From Bacillota bacterium (lineage in GTDB: Bacteria > Bacillota > Clostridia > Christensenellales > Aristaeellaceae), in NCBI GenBank assembly GCA_023398575.1, contig JAEWSC010000033.1, positions 1 through 40,919 of the forward strand: a DNA stretch of 40,919 nt, written 5' to 3'. This document shows, in pieces, positions 32,218 to 40,866 of this stretch (position 1 is its first letter; each line of letters begins with the position of its first letter). The notes under the pieces are model-generated. The model was not told where the DNA came from, did no database searches, and saw only the letters and a list, made by a program, of their open reading frames with translations. A program made the position numbers and the translations under genes.

Positions 32218-34827
32218 ATGAACACAAGCAAATTCACCCAAAAGACGATGGAGGCCATTAAGCGAGCCCAAAGCATTGCTAGCACCTACCAAAACGTGCA
32301 GGTAGAGCAGATTCATCTTTTCTATGCTCTGTTGGCACAGCCGGAAGGGCTGATCCCACAGCTGCTTAGCAAAATGGAAATCGACGCCAGCCTATTGACC
32401 AGTGCTGCAGAGGAAGCCATCAGCCGCATGCCCAAGATGTCCGGGCCAGGTCGGGAAGCAGACAAGGTATACGTATCGCCGGATGTGGAACGGGCTTTGC
32501 TGGCTGGTGAACAGCGGGCTGGTCAAATGAAGGATGAGTACCTTTCTGTGGAGCATGTGTGGCTGGGGCTCATGGAAAAGCCGGACAGAATGGTCAAGCC
32601 CATCTTGGACCGCTTTGGCGTAAAAACGGATGCCTTTTTGAAAGCCTTATCCACCGTGCGCGGCGCGACCAGGGTGACAAGTGACAGCCCCGAAACCACT
32701 TATGATGCCTTGGGCAAATACGGTACAGATCTGACCGCGCTGGCCAGGGCGCAGAAGTTGGACCCAGTGATTGGCCGGGACAGTGAAATACGCAACGTGA
32801 TCCGCATCCTCTCCCGCAAAACGAAAAACAATCCTGTCCTTATCGGTGAGCCTGGTGTCGGCAAGACAGCCATCGCCGAAGGGTTGGCCATCCGCATCAT
32901 CCGCGGGGATGTGCCCGAAAGCTTGAAAGGCCGCACGCTCTTTTCCCTTGACATGGGCAGCCTGATCGCCGGTGCAAAATTCCGCGGGGAGTTTGAAGAG
33001 CGCTTAAAAGCCGTGCTGACGGAGATCAAAAAGAGCGAAGGAAAGACCCTTCTATTTATTGATGAACTGCATAACATCGTCGGCGCAGGCAAGGCAGATG
33101 GCGCTATGGATGCCGGAAACCTGCTCAAGCCCATGCTGGCCAGGGGTGAGCTGCACTGCATTGGTGCCACTACGCTGGATGAATATCGAAAGTATATTGA
33201 AAAAGACCCTGCTCTGGAGCGCCGCTTTCAGCCGGTGCTGGTCGAGGAACCCTCTGTGGAGGATACCATCTCCATCCTGCGCGGATTGGAGGAGCGGTAT
33301 GAAGTGTTCCATGGCGTCAAAATCCAGGACAGCGCTTTAATTGCAGCTGCTACCTTATCCAGCCGATATATCACTGACCGGTTTTTGCCCGACAAGGCCA
33401 TTGATTTGATTGATGAAGCCTGCGCCATGATCCGCACGGAAATTGATAGCCTGCCGGTGGAATTGGACGAGATTTCCCGCAAAATTATGCAGATGGAAAT
33501 CGAGGAGGCGGCGCTGAAAAAGGAAGCGGATGAAGACAATCTCTCCCGGGAGAGGCTTTTGCACTTGCAAAAGGAGCTATCGGATTTGGGTGCTGAGTTT
33601 GCCCGTCTAAAAGCCCAATGGGATAATGAGAAGGCTGCTATCCAAAAGGTGCAAAAGCTGAGAGAAGATTTGGAGCGCCTGGGAGCGGAAATTGAGAAGG
33701 CCGAGCGCAATTATGATTTGAATAAGGCTGCCGAACTGAAATACGGCGAGCTGCCCCGGCTGCAAAAGGAGCTGGCTGCCGAAGAGGCCGTTGCGGAAAA
33801 GAACAAAGGCAATCAAAGCCTGCTGCGTGACAGGGTCACCGAGGAGGAAGTGGCCCGCATCGTTGCCAGGTGGACCGGCATTCCCGTCCAAAAGCTGGTG
33901 GAGGGTGAGCGAGAAAAGCTGCTGCATCTGCCGGATATCCTGCATCAGCGGGTCATTGGCCAGGAGGAAGCGGTGCAAAAGGTATCCGAAGCCATTTTGC
34001 GCAGCCGGGCAGGCATAGCTGACCCTAACCGCCCCATCGGTTCCTTCCTGTTCCTGGGCCCGACAGGCGTAGGCAAAACGGAGTTGGCAAAGGCCCTTGC
34101 TCAGGCGTTGTTTGATGAAGAAAAGAACCTGATCCGCATTGACATGTCAGAATACATGGAGAAGTTTTCCGTTTCCCGCTTGATTGGCGCTCCTCCGGGC
34201 TATGTGGGTTATGACGAGGGCGGGCAATTGACTGAGGCTGTGCGCCGCAGGCCTTACTCCGTCGTGCTCTTTGACGAAATCGAAAAGGCACATCCAGAAG
34301 TGTTCAACGTGCTCTTGCAGGTGCTGGATGATGGCCGCATCACTGATTCCCAAGGACGGACGGTGGACTTTAAAAACGCGATTCTCATTATGACCAGCAA
34401 CCTGGGCTCTTCTGATATATTGGATGGCATCGGTGCCGACGGACAAATTTCCAAGGAAGCCAGGGGTCGGGTGGAGATGCTGCTGCGCATGCAGTTTAGG
34501 CCGGAGTTTTTAAACCGCATCGATGAGATTGTGTTCTATAAGCCCTTGAGCCGCAATGAAATCGCCAGCATTGTCACGCTGCTTTTAAACAATCTGCAAA
34601 AGCGCTTAAACGACAGGCAGATTACCGTCACGCTTACTCAAGCGGCCAGGGAGCTTGTAATCGACCGGGGTTTCGATCCTGTGTATGGTGCGCGACCCCT
34701 GAAACGTTATCTGCAAAGCCAGGTGGAAACACTGGTGGCCCGCCGGTTGGTGGAGGGAAATGTGCATGCCGGCCAGACGCTTTTGATCGATGCAGACGAA
34801 AAGGGAGATTTGTATATCCGCAGCTGA
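32218..34827 (+). CDS. clpB: ClpB disaggregase chaperone
   Basis: 869 residues, full length for ClpB. Cytoplasmic hexameric AAA+ machine that pulls apart protein aggregates with DnaK. In order: the N-domain (KFTQKTMEAIKRAQSIAS and VEQIHLFYALL); the first ATPase domain with GEPGVGKTAIAEG and LLFIDELHNIVGAG; the middle coiled coil (about residues 400-530, rich in Glu, Lys and Leu); the second ATPase domain with GPTGVGKTELAKALA and VVLFDEIEKAHPEVFN; and the C-terminal domain with VYGARPLKRYLQ. No ClpP-binding IGL loop is expected or seen. It has its own CtsR-controlled promoter and a GGGGGG ribosome site. Confidence 0.98.
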   Translation: MNTSKFTQKTMEAIKRAQSIASTYQNVQVEQIHLFYALLAQPEGLIPQLLSKMEIDASLLTSAAEEAISRMPKMSGPGREADKVYVSPDVERALLAGEQRAGQMKDEYLSVEHVWLGLMEKPDRMVKPILDRFGVKTDAFLKALSTVRGATRVTSDSPETTYDALGKYGTDLTALARAQKLDPVIGRDSEIRNVIRILSRKTKNNPVLIGEPGVGKTAIAEGLAIRIIRGDVPESLKGRTLFSLDMGSLIAGAKFRGEFEERLKAVLTEIKKSEGKTLLFIDELHNIVGAGKADGAMDAGNLLKPMLARGELHCIGATTLDEYRKYIEKDPALERRFQPVLVEEPSVEDTISILRGLEERYEVFHGVKIQDSALIAAATLSSRYITDRFLPDKAIDLIDEACAMIRTEIDSLPVELDEISRKIMQMEIEEAALKKEADEDNLSRERLLHLQKELSDLGAEFARLKAQWDNEKAAIQKVQKLREDLERLGAEIEKAERNYDLNKAAELKYGELPRLQKELAAEEAVAEKNKGNQSLLRDRVTEEEVARIVARWTGIPVQKLVEGEREKLLHLPDILHQRVIGQEEAVQKVSEAILRSRAGIADPNRPIGSFLFLGPTGVGKTELAKALAQALFDEEKNLIRIDMSEYMEKFSVSRLIGAPPGYVGYDEGGQLTEAVRRRPYSVVLFDEIEKAHPEVFNVLLQVLDDGRITDSQGRTVDFKNAILIMTSNLGSSDILDGIGADGQISKEARGRVEMLLRMQFRPEFLNRIDEIVFYKPLSRNEIASIVTLLLNNLQKRLNDRQITVTLTQAARELVIDRGFDPVYGARPLKRYLQSQVETLVARRLVEGNVHAGQTLLIDADEKGDLYIRS

Positions 34828-34869
34828 TCAATCATAGAATGTGGCATCTACTGCTTGGGAGGCTGTGCC

Positions 34870-35355
34870 ATGCTCTATGACAGGGAGAACGCTGTGCTGT
34901 ACGCCCATGAATGGGCCTACCGGCGCAACCCCAGGTTTTATGATTTTGAAAAAATCGGAGGCGACTGCACCAATTTCATCTCTCAGTGCATCTACGCCGG
35001 CTGCGGTGTTATGAACTATACACCGGTGATGGGTTGGTATTTTATTTCGCTGAACAGAAGGGCTCCTGCCTGGTCGGGAGTCCCTTTTTTGTACAATTTT
35101 TTGACCACAAATAAAGGTGCGGGGCCTTATGGGCAGCATATGCCCCTGGAATCAGCCATGATTGCCGATGTGATTCAGTTAAGCAGAGATGGCGTGCGTT
35201 ATTCCCATTCCTTATTCATTGTGCAGGTGGGTAATCCGCCAGCGCCGGAGAATATACTCATCACCACTCATACCTTGGATTCAGATAACAGGCCGCTGAG
35301 CACATACACCTATGCTGCCAGCCGGCTGATCCACATCATTGATGCCAGAAAATAA
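34870..35355 (+). CDS. Putative amidase (Amidase_6, DCxNFxSQ type)
   Basis: 161 residues from an ATG at 34870 with GGAGG 7 bases upstream. Typical features are YAHEWAYRRNPRFYDF, the Cys-nucleophile motif GGDCTNFISQCIYAGCG, WYFISLNRRAPAWSGV, and a SHSLFIV His. This group of NlpC/P60-like proteins is thought to cleave cell-wall or small amide bonds. There is no signal peptide, so it probably stays in the cell. It starts 42 bases after clpB and could be cotranscribed. An intrinsic-terminator-like hairpin lies inside the coding region at 35058-35090. Confidence 0.78.
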   Translation: MLYDRENAVLYAHEWAYRRNPRFYDFEKIGGDCTNFISQCIYAGCGVMNYTPVMGWYFISLNRRAPAWSGVPFLYNFLTTNKGAGPYGQHMPLESAMIADVIQLSRDGVRYSHSLFIVQVGNPPAPENILITTHTLDSDNRPLSTYTYAASRLIHIIDARK

Positions 35356-35447
35356 ACACATTTAGCGTATTTATGTTATGCATGCGCAGGTCATTATTTT
35401 ATGGTATGATTTTACATAAGTTACTTCCTGGCGGAAAAGGATGGATG

Positions 35448-36338
35448 ATGAAAATGCTAAAGCTGAAGAACGTTTCATGTGAAGCTGACTTTCAATTGAT
35501 GTGCAAAATCGAAAGCGAAATTTGTAAAAAGGGAGCTCCTGTTTGCTGGCAGGTGCACCCTGGCGGGCTGTGTTATGACCGGTATTTGTTTGGCGGCGGT
35601 GCCTTGGATGTTTTTGAATATGGCAGCCTGCTGTATGTACAGGATACTTTGATTGGCTATTTATTGGCCTACAGGGACGAGGGGGAATTTGTACTCCGCT
35701 TGCTTTCGGAGTATGAAGGCTGTCTGGAGGAGGCTGTGGAGCTGGCTGTCAATTGCTTTGAGAAGCAGGAGGAATGTGTTACCATTGCCAATAGCTCGTA
35801 TCCGTCCTATTGTAACGCACTCGTCCGGCAGGGTTTTGTTAAGGAGTCGGAAGAGCGGTACCAGGCCATACTGACGCTTGACTGCCGGGAATTTTCAGAA
35901 CTGTGCGAGGGACCGGAAGAGATTACGCTGCTTTCTGAGAAAGACTTTGCGGAGCGCATAGCGTATGCCGCCATACCGTCAGATTCCCCGGTGACACATG
36001 AAATGTTCCAAACGTACCTTGCCTCCCCGGCGTATAAAACCGCATTGGAATATGTTGTTCGTGACAAGCATACAGGTGCCTTCATGGGATTTGCGACCTG
36101 GTGGCTGGATGAATACAGCAAAACCGCTCTACTGGAGCCGGTAGCTTGTCTGAAGGAATACCGCCGCCGTGGCATCGCCAGGCGCCTGTTATCCTATGGG
36201 CTGCAGCAGTTAAAGGCAAAAGGCATGCGGCATGCCTTTGTTAGCACATCTGCCGATCATATAGAAGCCATACCGCTTTATGAATCGCTTGGCTTTGTCA
36301 AGACGGGCGAAGCGAATCTCTACCTAAAACGAAAATAG
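35448..36338 (+). CDS. GNAT-family N-acetyltransferase
   Basis: 296 residues. The start at 35448 is favoured because AAGGA lies 6 bases upstream; neighbouring ATGs at 35445 and 35454 are alternatives. The C-terminal 140 residues are a standard GNAT domain: LEPVACLKEYRRRGIARRLL holds the acetyl-CoA pyrophosphate loop (R-R-x-G-I/x-A), then ADHIEAIPLYESLGFVKTGE. The N-terminal half seems to be a second, degenerate GNAT-like unit without a clear CoA loop. Substrate unknown. It stands alone, 92 bases after the amidase gene. Confidence 0.87.
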   Translation: MKMLKLKNVSCEADFQLMCKIESEICKKGAPVCWQVHPGGLCYDRYLFGGGALDVFEYGSLLYVQDTLIGYLLAYRDEGEFVLRLLSEYEGCLEEAVELAVNCFEKQEECVTIANSSYPSYCNALVRQGFVKESEERYQAILTLDCREFSELCEGPEEITLLSEKDFAERIAYAAIPSDSPVTHEMFQTYLASPAYKTALEYVVRDKHTGAFMGFATWWLDEYSKTALLEPVACLKEYRRRGIARRLLSYGLQQLKAKGMRHAFVSTSADHIEAIPLYESLGFVKTGEANLYLKRK

Positions 36339-36386
36339 CGGGAAATAAATGACTTTATGCAAATGATGCCAAGCACGTCTGCTTTG

Positions 36387-36415
36387 TTTACAGTTCTAAT
36401 GGCTTATGATACGAT
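36387..36415 (+). promoter_or_regulatory. Probable promoter of the DeoR-family gene
   Basis: TTTACA (36387-36392), a 17-base spacer and TACGAT (36410-36415), about 65 bases before the start at 36481. Confidence 0.5.
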
Positions 36416-36480
36416 GGAACCGGCCGAAATCAAGCATAAAAAGGCTTGATCGCACACAAAGGAGCACGGAGGGCAAGCGG

Positions 36481-37260
36481 ATGTTGAACATTGAGCGCAT
36501 GGACTATATATTAAAGGAGCTGAAGCTGAAAAAGGCTGTCTTGGTTAGCCAATTGGCCAGCCAGTATAATGTCAGCCCGTCAACCATCCGCCGGGATTTT
36601 GCCGAGCTGGAGCAGGAAGGCTTGCTAAGGCGCACCTACGGCGGGGCCATGTTGGTGGAGCCCAAGACAGAAAGCGAAATTCCCTATACCATAAGAACCT
36701 TTGAAAACAAGGCCGAAAAAAACATTATTGGCCGGCTGGCGGCAAAACTGGTGCGGGACGATATGCACATTTCCATGGACTGTACTAGCACGGTAGCGCA
36801 CATGGTTCGTTTTATGGGCAAAAAAAACAACCTCAAAATTCTCACCAACAGTGCCCAACTGGCCCTGGACTGCCTAGATAATATACCTTCGGCTCAAATT
36901 TTGTGCACAGGCGGCATGCTGAACACCTTTGCCCGTGGCTTTACCGGCGAGGCGGCCCGGCAGAGGGTGGCGGACTTTACCTGCGATGTGCTCTTCTTTT
37001 CAGCCAGGTCCATTTCGATGGACAGAGGTGTCACCGATGTGAACGAGGAGGATGTATGCATCAAAAAGCAAATGCTCAAATCTGCCCGCAAGGCGGTTTT
37101 TCTTTGTGACAGCACGAAGTTTGACCGTACTTCCTTTCGCTTTTTCTGCGGATTGGACGAGTTTGACTGTATCGTGACAAATGAAAAACCAGCCGATCAA
37201 TGGCTGGATGTATTTGTAAAGGCCAATGTAAAGGTGATCTATCCAAAGGAGAATGAATAG
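36481..37260 (+). CDS. DeoR-family transcriptional regulator
   Basis: 259 residues from the ATG at 36481, which has GGAGGG 8 bases upstream. Residues 1-57 form the DeoR winged HTH (RMDYILKELKLKKAVLVSQL, YNVSPSTIRRDFAELEQEGL, RRTYGGA). The rest is the DeoR sensor domain (DCTSTVAHMVRFM, NSAQLALDCL, GFTGEAA, RGVTDVNEEDVCIKKQML, DSTKFDRTSF), which usually senses a phosphorylated sugar. It converges on the inositol-monophosphatase-type gene with only 15 bases between them. The regulated genes are not evident in the window; no obvious operator was found. Confidence 0.93.
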   Translation: MLNIERMDYILKELKLKKAVLVSQLASQYNVSPSTIRRDFAELEQEGLLRRTYGGAMLVEPKTESEIPYTIRTFENKAEKNIIGRLAAKLVRDDMHISMDCTSTVAHMVRFMGKKNNLKILTNSAQLALDCLDNIPSAQILCTGGMLNTFARGFTGEAARQRVADFTCDVLFFSARSISMDRGVTDVNEEDVCIKKQMLKSARKAVFLCDSTKFDRTSFRFFCGLDEFDCIVTNEKPADQWLDVFVKANVKVIYPKENE

Positions 37261-37275
37261 CGCTATATATAAGCC

Positions 37276-38046
37276 TTAAGCATCCTGAACGCTTGTAAGC
37301 AGTGCTTCCGCCTGGGCAAAGCACAGGGGAGTGGCAGCTAGCACCGGAGTTCTTTGACCAAAGGGCAGCGGGCCATTTCCGGGGCAGCCGACGATACCGC
37401 CGGCCTCCGTGATAAGCAGCGCACCAGCCGCAAAATCCCAGGGGGATAATTTCAGTTCCCAGAAGATGTCGCTGCGGCCGCAGGCAACATCGCACAGATC
37501 GATGGCTGCCGATCCGGTTCGCCGAAGGTCTCCTGCCGCAAGCAGAAATTTTTCGGCTGCGCGCATCGTTTTTTTCGCCAGTTCCGCGTCATAAGGCGAT
37601 GTGCCGATGCTTACCAGGGCATTTTCAAACCCCTGGCCCGATACGTGGATGGGCTTTCCATTCAAAAATGCACCTTTGCCTTTTTCGGCGAAAAAAAGCT
37701 CGTTTGCGTAAGGATTGAGGATGGCACCTATTATAGGCTGCTTGTCCCGCAATAGTGCTACCGATATGCTGGAGCAACGGCGTCCCCGCATGAAGTTAGT
37801 CGTTCCATCAATGGGGTCGATGACGAAGGTCAAGCCTTCCGTCAGCGCCTCATTTTCTTTTTCCTCCGCGAAAAAGGCGGCTTCCGGCACGGCCTTGTGA
37901 AGTTCTGTAAGTAAATACGCCTGTACATCCATATCCGCCTGGGTAACAAAGTTGGCGTGGCCTTCCTTTTGGTATACCTCGAACCGGTCGAAGGATAACA
38001 TTTTCTCCCCGGCGGCCCGAATGATGTTTAGTATCTGTTCTTGCAT
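37276..38046 (-). CDS. Inositol-monophosphatase-family phosphatase
   Basis: 256 residues from ATG 38046 with GGAGG four bases upstream. The Mg/Li site is complete: FFAEEKENE (Glu), DPIDGTTNFMRG (the family signature), and SPWDFAAGALLITEAGG (the second Asp motif). It removes phosphate from inositol-1-phosphate or a related sugar or nucleotide phosphate (PAP, fructose bisphosphate) in the cytoplasm. The gene begins 10 bases after the LacI regulator stops, so the two form an operon divergent from the sugar-binding protein gene. A role in handling the phosphorylated form of the imported sugar is an inference. Confidence 0.93.
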   Translation of the reverse strand: MQEQILNIIRAAGEKMLSFDRFEVYQKEGHANFVTQADMDVQAYLLTELHKAVPEAAFFAEEKENEALTEGLTFVIDPIDGTTNFMRGRRCSSISVALLRDKQPIIGAILNPYANELFFAEKGKGAFLNGKPIHVSGQGFENALVSIGTSPYDAELAKKTMRAAEKFLLAAGDLRRTGSAAIDLCDVACGRSDIFWELKLSPWDFAAGALLITEAGGIVGCPGNGPLPFGQRTPVLAATPLCFAQAEALLTSVQDA

Positions 38047-38056
38047 ATAACCTCCA

Positions 38057-39076
38057 TTAAATGTGCAGCCGGCGCACCGACTGTCGGGATACAAGGCGAA
38101 CGGGCATCACAATACTGCTGGCTATAGTACTGCTTTTCCCCTGCAGGGCATCTGTGAGCATACGGGCGGCAATGACGCCCTTTTCCACAACGTCCTGATG
38201 GACGGTGGTCAGCTGCGGGCTGGTCAAACGGGCGATGTTCAAATCGTCAAAGCCGACGATGGAAACATCCTCCGGAACCTTCCTGCCTGCTTCCGCCAGC
38301 CCTGATATCAGTCCGGCGGCGAGAATATCTGCCGTGGCAAAGATGGCGGTGTAGTCCTGGCGATCCGCCAGTTCCCTGCCCAGTGCTGTGCCTTGCTCGA
38401 TGCCGATTTCTCTTTGGTAAACATTTTTCATGTTTACCGTAAGCCCAAACTCCTCTAGCGCTCTTTTGTAACCTTTAAAGCGCCGGGCAAGCACGCCCTC
38501 TTCCAATATGGGCGGACCGCAGAAAAGGATGTTTCTGTGCCCGTTCTCCAAAAGGTGCCGGGTGCCGAGATAGCCGCCCTGCTCATCCTCTAAACGCACC
38601 TGCAGCAGCCGCTCATCATTGATATAGCTGTCTATCAAAAGGATAGGCGTTTTGTGTGCCATTAAGCTCTCATAAAAATCGGTGGGAAAGATACCGGTCA
38701 AAATAAGTCCGTCCAGATTCCAGTTATTGAGCAGCGACAAAAGCTCCGGTATGTTATCGATTGTGCGCACCATCAAGTAATACCCGCGCTCCCGAAGCGT
38801 TTGCTCCACACCCGCTAATAGAGCGCCATGAAAGGGGTCCTGAAAAAAACCGCCGCTTTCTAGGGGCACCAAGTGGTTAATGACGCCAATAATCCTGGAT
38901 GCGTTGTTCACCAGCGCACGGGCGGACATGTTGGGCGTATACTTCAAACGGGCGATGGCGGCCTGTATCTTATCTACCATTTCCGGGGAAACGCGGCCTG
39001 CGCTGCCATGGATCACATTGGATACCGTTGTGGTGCTGACACCTACCGCCTTCGCCACATCCTTGATGGTGACCAA
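38057..39076 (-). CDS. LacI-family transcriptional regulator
   Basis: 339 residues starting at a TTG (39076) that follows AAAGGGGG by 8 bases. The HTH is VTIKDVAKAVGVSTTTVSNV, the hinge YTPNMSARALV, and the sensor domain is complete (FATADILAAGLISGLAEAG and SIVGFDDLNIARLTSPQLTT near the end). It divergently faces the sugar-binding protein gene. Palindromes at 39182-39195 and 39236-39249 between the two genes are its likely operators, so it probably represses uptake and itself until the substrate is present. Confidence 0.95.
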   Translation of the reverse strand: MVTIKDVAKAVGVSTTTVSNVIHGSAGRVSPEMVDKIQAAIARLKYTPNMSARALVNNASRIIGVINHLVPLESGGFFQDPFHGALLAGVEQTLRERGYYLMVRTIDNIPELLSLLNNWNLDGLILTGIFPTDFYESLMAHKTPILLIDSYINDERLLQVRLEDEQGGYLGTRHLLENGHRNILFCGPPILEEGVLARRFKGYKRALEEFGLTVNMKNVYQREIGIEQGTALGRELADRQDYTAIFATADILAAGLISGLAEAGRKVPEDVSIVGFDDLNIARLTSPQLTTVHQDVVEKGVIAARMLTDALQGKSSTIASSIVMPVRLVSRQSVRRLHI

Positions 39077-39116
39077 GCATTCTGCCCCCTTTGAAACGAC
39101 TGCACTGTATATGGTT

Positions 39117-39144
39117 ATTATAACATAGAATGGTTTCTTTGCAA
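39117..39144 (-). promoter_or_regulatory. Promoter of the LacI / phosphatase operon
   Basis: Minus strand TTGCAA (39144-39139), 16-base spacer, TATAAT (39122-39117), about 40 bases before the TTG start. Confidence 0.65.
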
Positions 39145-39181
39145 GGAAGATACTTCTGGAGCGGGGTTCTATATTTTGTCG

Positions 39182-39195
39182 GTTTTACGTAAAAC
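39182..39195. promoter_or_regulatory. LacI-family operator 1
   Basis: GTTTTACGTAAAAC is a perfect 14-bp palindrome just upstream of the -35 of the sugar-binding protein promoter. Confidence 0.7.
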
Positions 39196-39199
39196 GGTA

Positions 39200-39228
39200 T
39201 TGACATACGCAAGGTGCAATGATATACT
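39200..39228 (+). promoter_or_regulatory. Promoter of the sugar-binding protein gene
   Basis: TTGACA (39200-39205), a 17-base spacer and TATACT (39223-39228), with an operator on each side. Confidence 0.75.
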
Positions 39229-39235
39229 TTGACCA

Positions 39236-39249
39236 GTTGAACGTAAAAC
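39236..39249. promoter_or_regulatory. LacI-family operator 2
   Basis: GTTGAACGTAAAAC matches operator 1 at 12 of 14 positions and lies at the expected start of transcription, 54 bases from operator 1 (about five helical turns). This spacing suits cooperative binding or a short loop. Confidence 0.6.
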
Positions 39250-39343
39250 CTAACCAGATATCACAACCTATGTTTGCTATGGGCTTCCGGAGAGGCATGT
39301 GCTTCTCCACCACATACCACCCCATTTTAAAGGAGGAACCCCC

Positions 39344-40723
39344 ATGAAGAAGTTTGTCGCCCTGCTCCTGAGCCTTCTGCTGGCTCTGGGTGCCGTTTCC
39401 GCCCTGGCGGAAGGCAAAGTCACGCTGACGCTGGGCATCTGGCCCGAAGACGTGGACACCGGCGCCATCGAAGCCCATGAAAAGGATTTCCTGCCCGCCT
39501 TCCAGGCTGCCATGCCCGATGTAGAGGTTGTAAAAGCCCACTACAAATACGCTGTGGACACCTTTGTTTCCATGGCAGAAGCCGGCACGCTGCCCACCTT
39601 GTTTGAAACCTGGTACACCGAGCCCCAGAAGCTGATTAAGGCCGGCTTTGTGGCCGACATCACCGATGAACTGACGGAACTGGGCTGGCTGGACAAAATG
39701 AATCCCTCCGTCCGCACGCTCCTGTCTGATGCCAATGGCCGTGTGTACGGCTTGCCCCGTGACGGCTATGCCCTGGGCCTGATGATCAATGCCCAGGTGT
39801 TTGAAGATGCCGGCCTGGTGGATGAGAATGGCATTCCCCTTTATCCCAAGACCTGGGAAGAGCTTGCCGAAGTTGGCGTGAAAATCAAGGAAGCCACCGG
39901 TTCCGCCGGCCTGTGCCTCCTGGCTGCCGATGCTGCCGGCGGCTGGCACTTCTCCAACATTGCCTGGGCCTTTGGCGCCGCCCTGGAAAGCCAGAATGCC
40001 GAAGGTAAGTGGGAAGCCAACCTGAACAGCCCTGAAGCTGTTGCCGCTATGCAGTATGTCAAGGACCTCAAATGGAAGTATGACATTCTGACCAGCGATC
40101 CCACCACCGAAAACTGGGGCACCGGCTTTGCCCAGCTCGGCACCGGCGCTGCCGCTATGTACATCGCTGCTGGCGACGCTGTGAACCAGCCCACCGAAGG
40201 CAATGGCCTGCCCGTTGACAAACTGATGCTCGTTGGCGTTCCCGCTGGCCCCGGCGGTGCCTTCAGCCTCTCCGGCGGCACCCCCTACATGTTCTCCTCC
40301 AAGGCGACCAAGGTTGAAATCAAGGCTGGCCTGAAATATCTGGAATGCATGGGCCGTGCCCCCGTCCTCACCGAGAGTGCAAAGAACGGCATGGTGCTGG
40401 ACGCCAAGAGCCGTGTTGAGCGCGGTGTGCCCGTGATCAACAGCTTCCCCGCCTGGACCGATGCTGAATTCATCGCTGCCAACGAAGCCGTTGTAAAAGA
40501 GTTTAGCAATGTAGATCCCCGTATGTTCGACGCGTACTTCACCGCTGTGAGCACCGAAGGCAACCTGCGCATGGAAGAACCGGCCATGACCCAGGAAATG
40601 TATGCCGAACTGACCAAGGTGCTGCAGGCTGTTGTAACCGACCAGAACGCCGATGTGCAGGCCCTGCTGGATACCGCCGATGCGAACCTGCAGAAGTTGC
40701 TGGATGACGGCATCAACAAGTAA
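39344..40723 (+). CDS. Extracellular sugar-binding protein of an ABC importer
   Basis: 459 residues from ATG 39344, preceded by AAAGGAGG. Residues 1-22 are a signal peptide (KKFVALLLSLLLALGAVSALA). There is no lipobox Cys; the run ends SALAEGK, which suits signal peptidase I. The mature part is a family 1 solute-binding protein: FETWYTEPQKLIKAGFVADI, GRVYGLPRDGYALGLMINAQ, PKTWEELAEVGVKIKEATG, GAAAMYIAAGDAV, and FSLSGGTPYMFSS. Codon use is strongly biased to C-ending codons, unlike the island genes, and suggests high expression. Sugar unknown. Permease genes probably follow beyond the window. Confidence 0.95.
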   Translation: MKKFVALLLSLLLALGAVSALAEGKVTLTLGIWPEDVDTGAIEAHEKDFLPAFQAAMPDVEVVKAHYKYAVDTFVSMAEAGTLPTLFETWYTEPQKLIKAGFVADITDELTELGWLDKMNPSVRTLLSDANGRVYGLPRDGYALGLMINAQVFEDAGLVDENGIPLYPKTWEELAEVGVKIKEATGSAGLCLLAADAAGGWHFSNIAWAFGAALESQNAEGKWEANLNSPEAVAAMQYVKDLKWKYDILTSDPTTENWGTGFAQLGTGAAAMYIAAGDAVNQPTEGNGLPVDKLMLVGVPAGPGGAFSLSGGTPYMFSSKATKVEIKAGLKYLECMGRAPVLTESAKNGMVLDAKSRVERGVPVINSFPAWTDAEFIAANEAVVKEFSNVDPRMFDAYFTAVSTEGNLRMEEPAMTQEMYAELTKVLQAVVTDQNADVQALLDTADANLQKLLDDGINK

Positions 40724-40752
40724 GATTTTCCTCAGAATGTATGATCCCAGCC

Positions 40753-40782
40753 GGGAGAGCCGGAATCCGGCTCTCCCGTGTT
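40753..40782 (+). terminator. Hairpin after the sugar-binding protein gene
   Basis: GGGAGAGCCGG (40753-40763), loop AAT, CCGGCTCTCCC (40767-40777) and then GTGTTTT. The stem is 11 perfect pairs and the U run is short. Such hairpins between binding-protein and permease genes often give partial termination and protect the upstream message, so the binding protein is made in excess. Confidence 0.75.
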
Positions 40783-40866
40783 TTCGTTCCTGGGCATTTG
40801 GGAAAGGGCATGAGTAGATGCATTTTCCCAAGCGCCTAAACTCTTTCATTAATGGAGGCGGTTTGA

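Noticed and set aside
39185..40849. 554-codon minus-strand open frame, rich in Gly and His, opposite the sugar-binding protein
   Set aside because: It is a shadow of the strongly C-ending codon use of the real gene; no ribosome site and no family resemblance.
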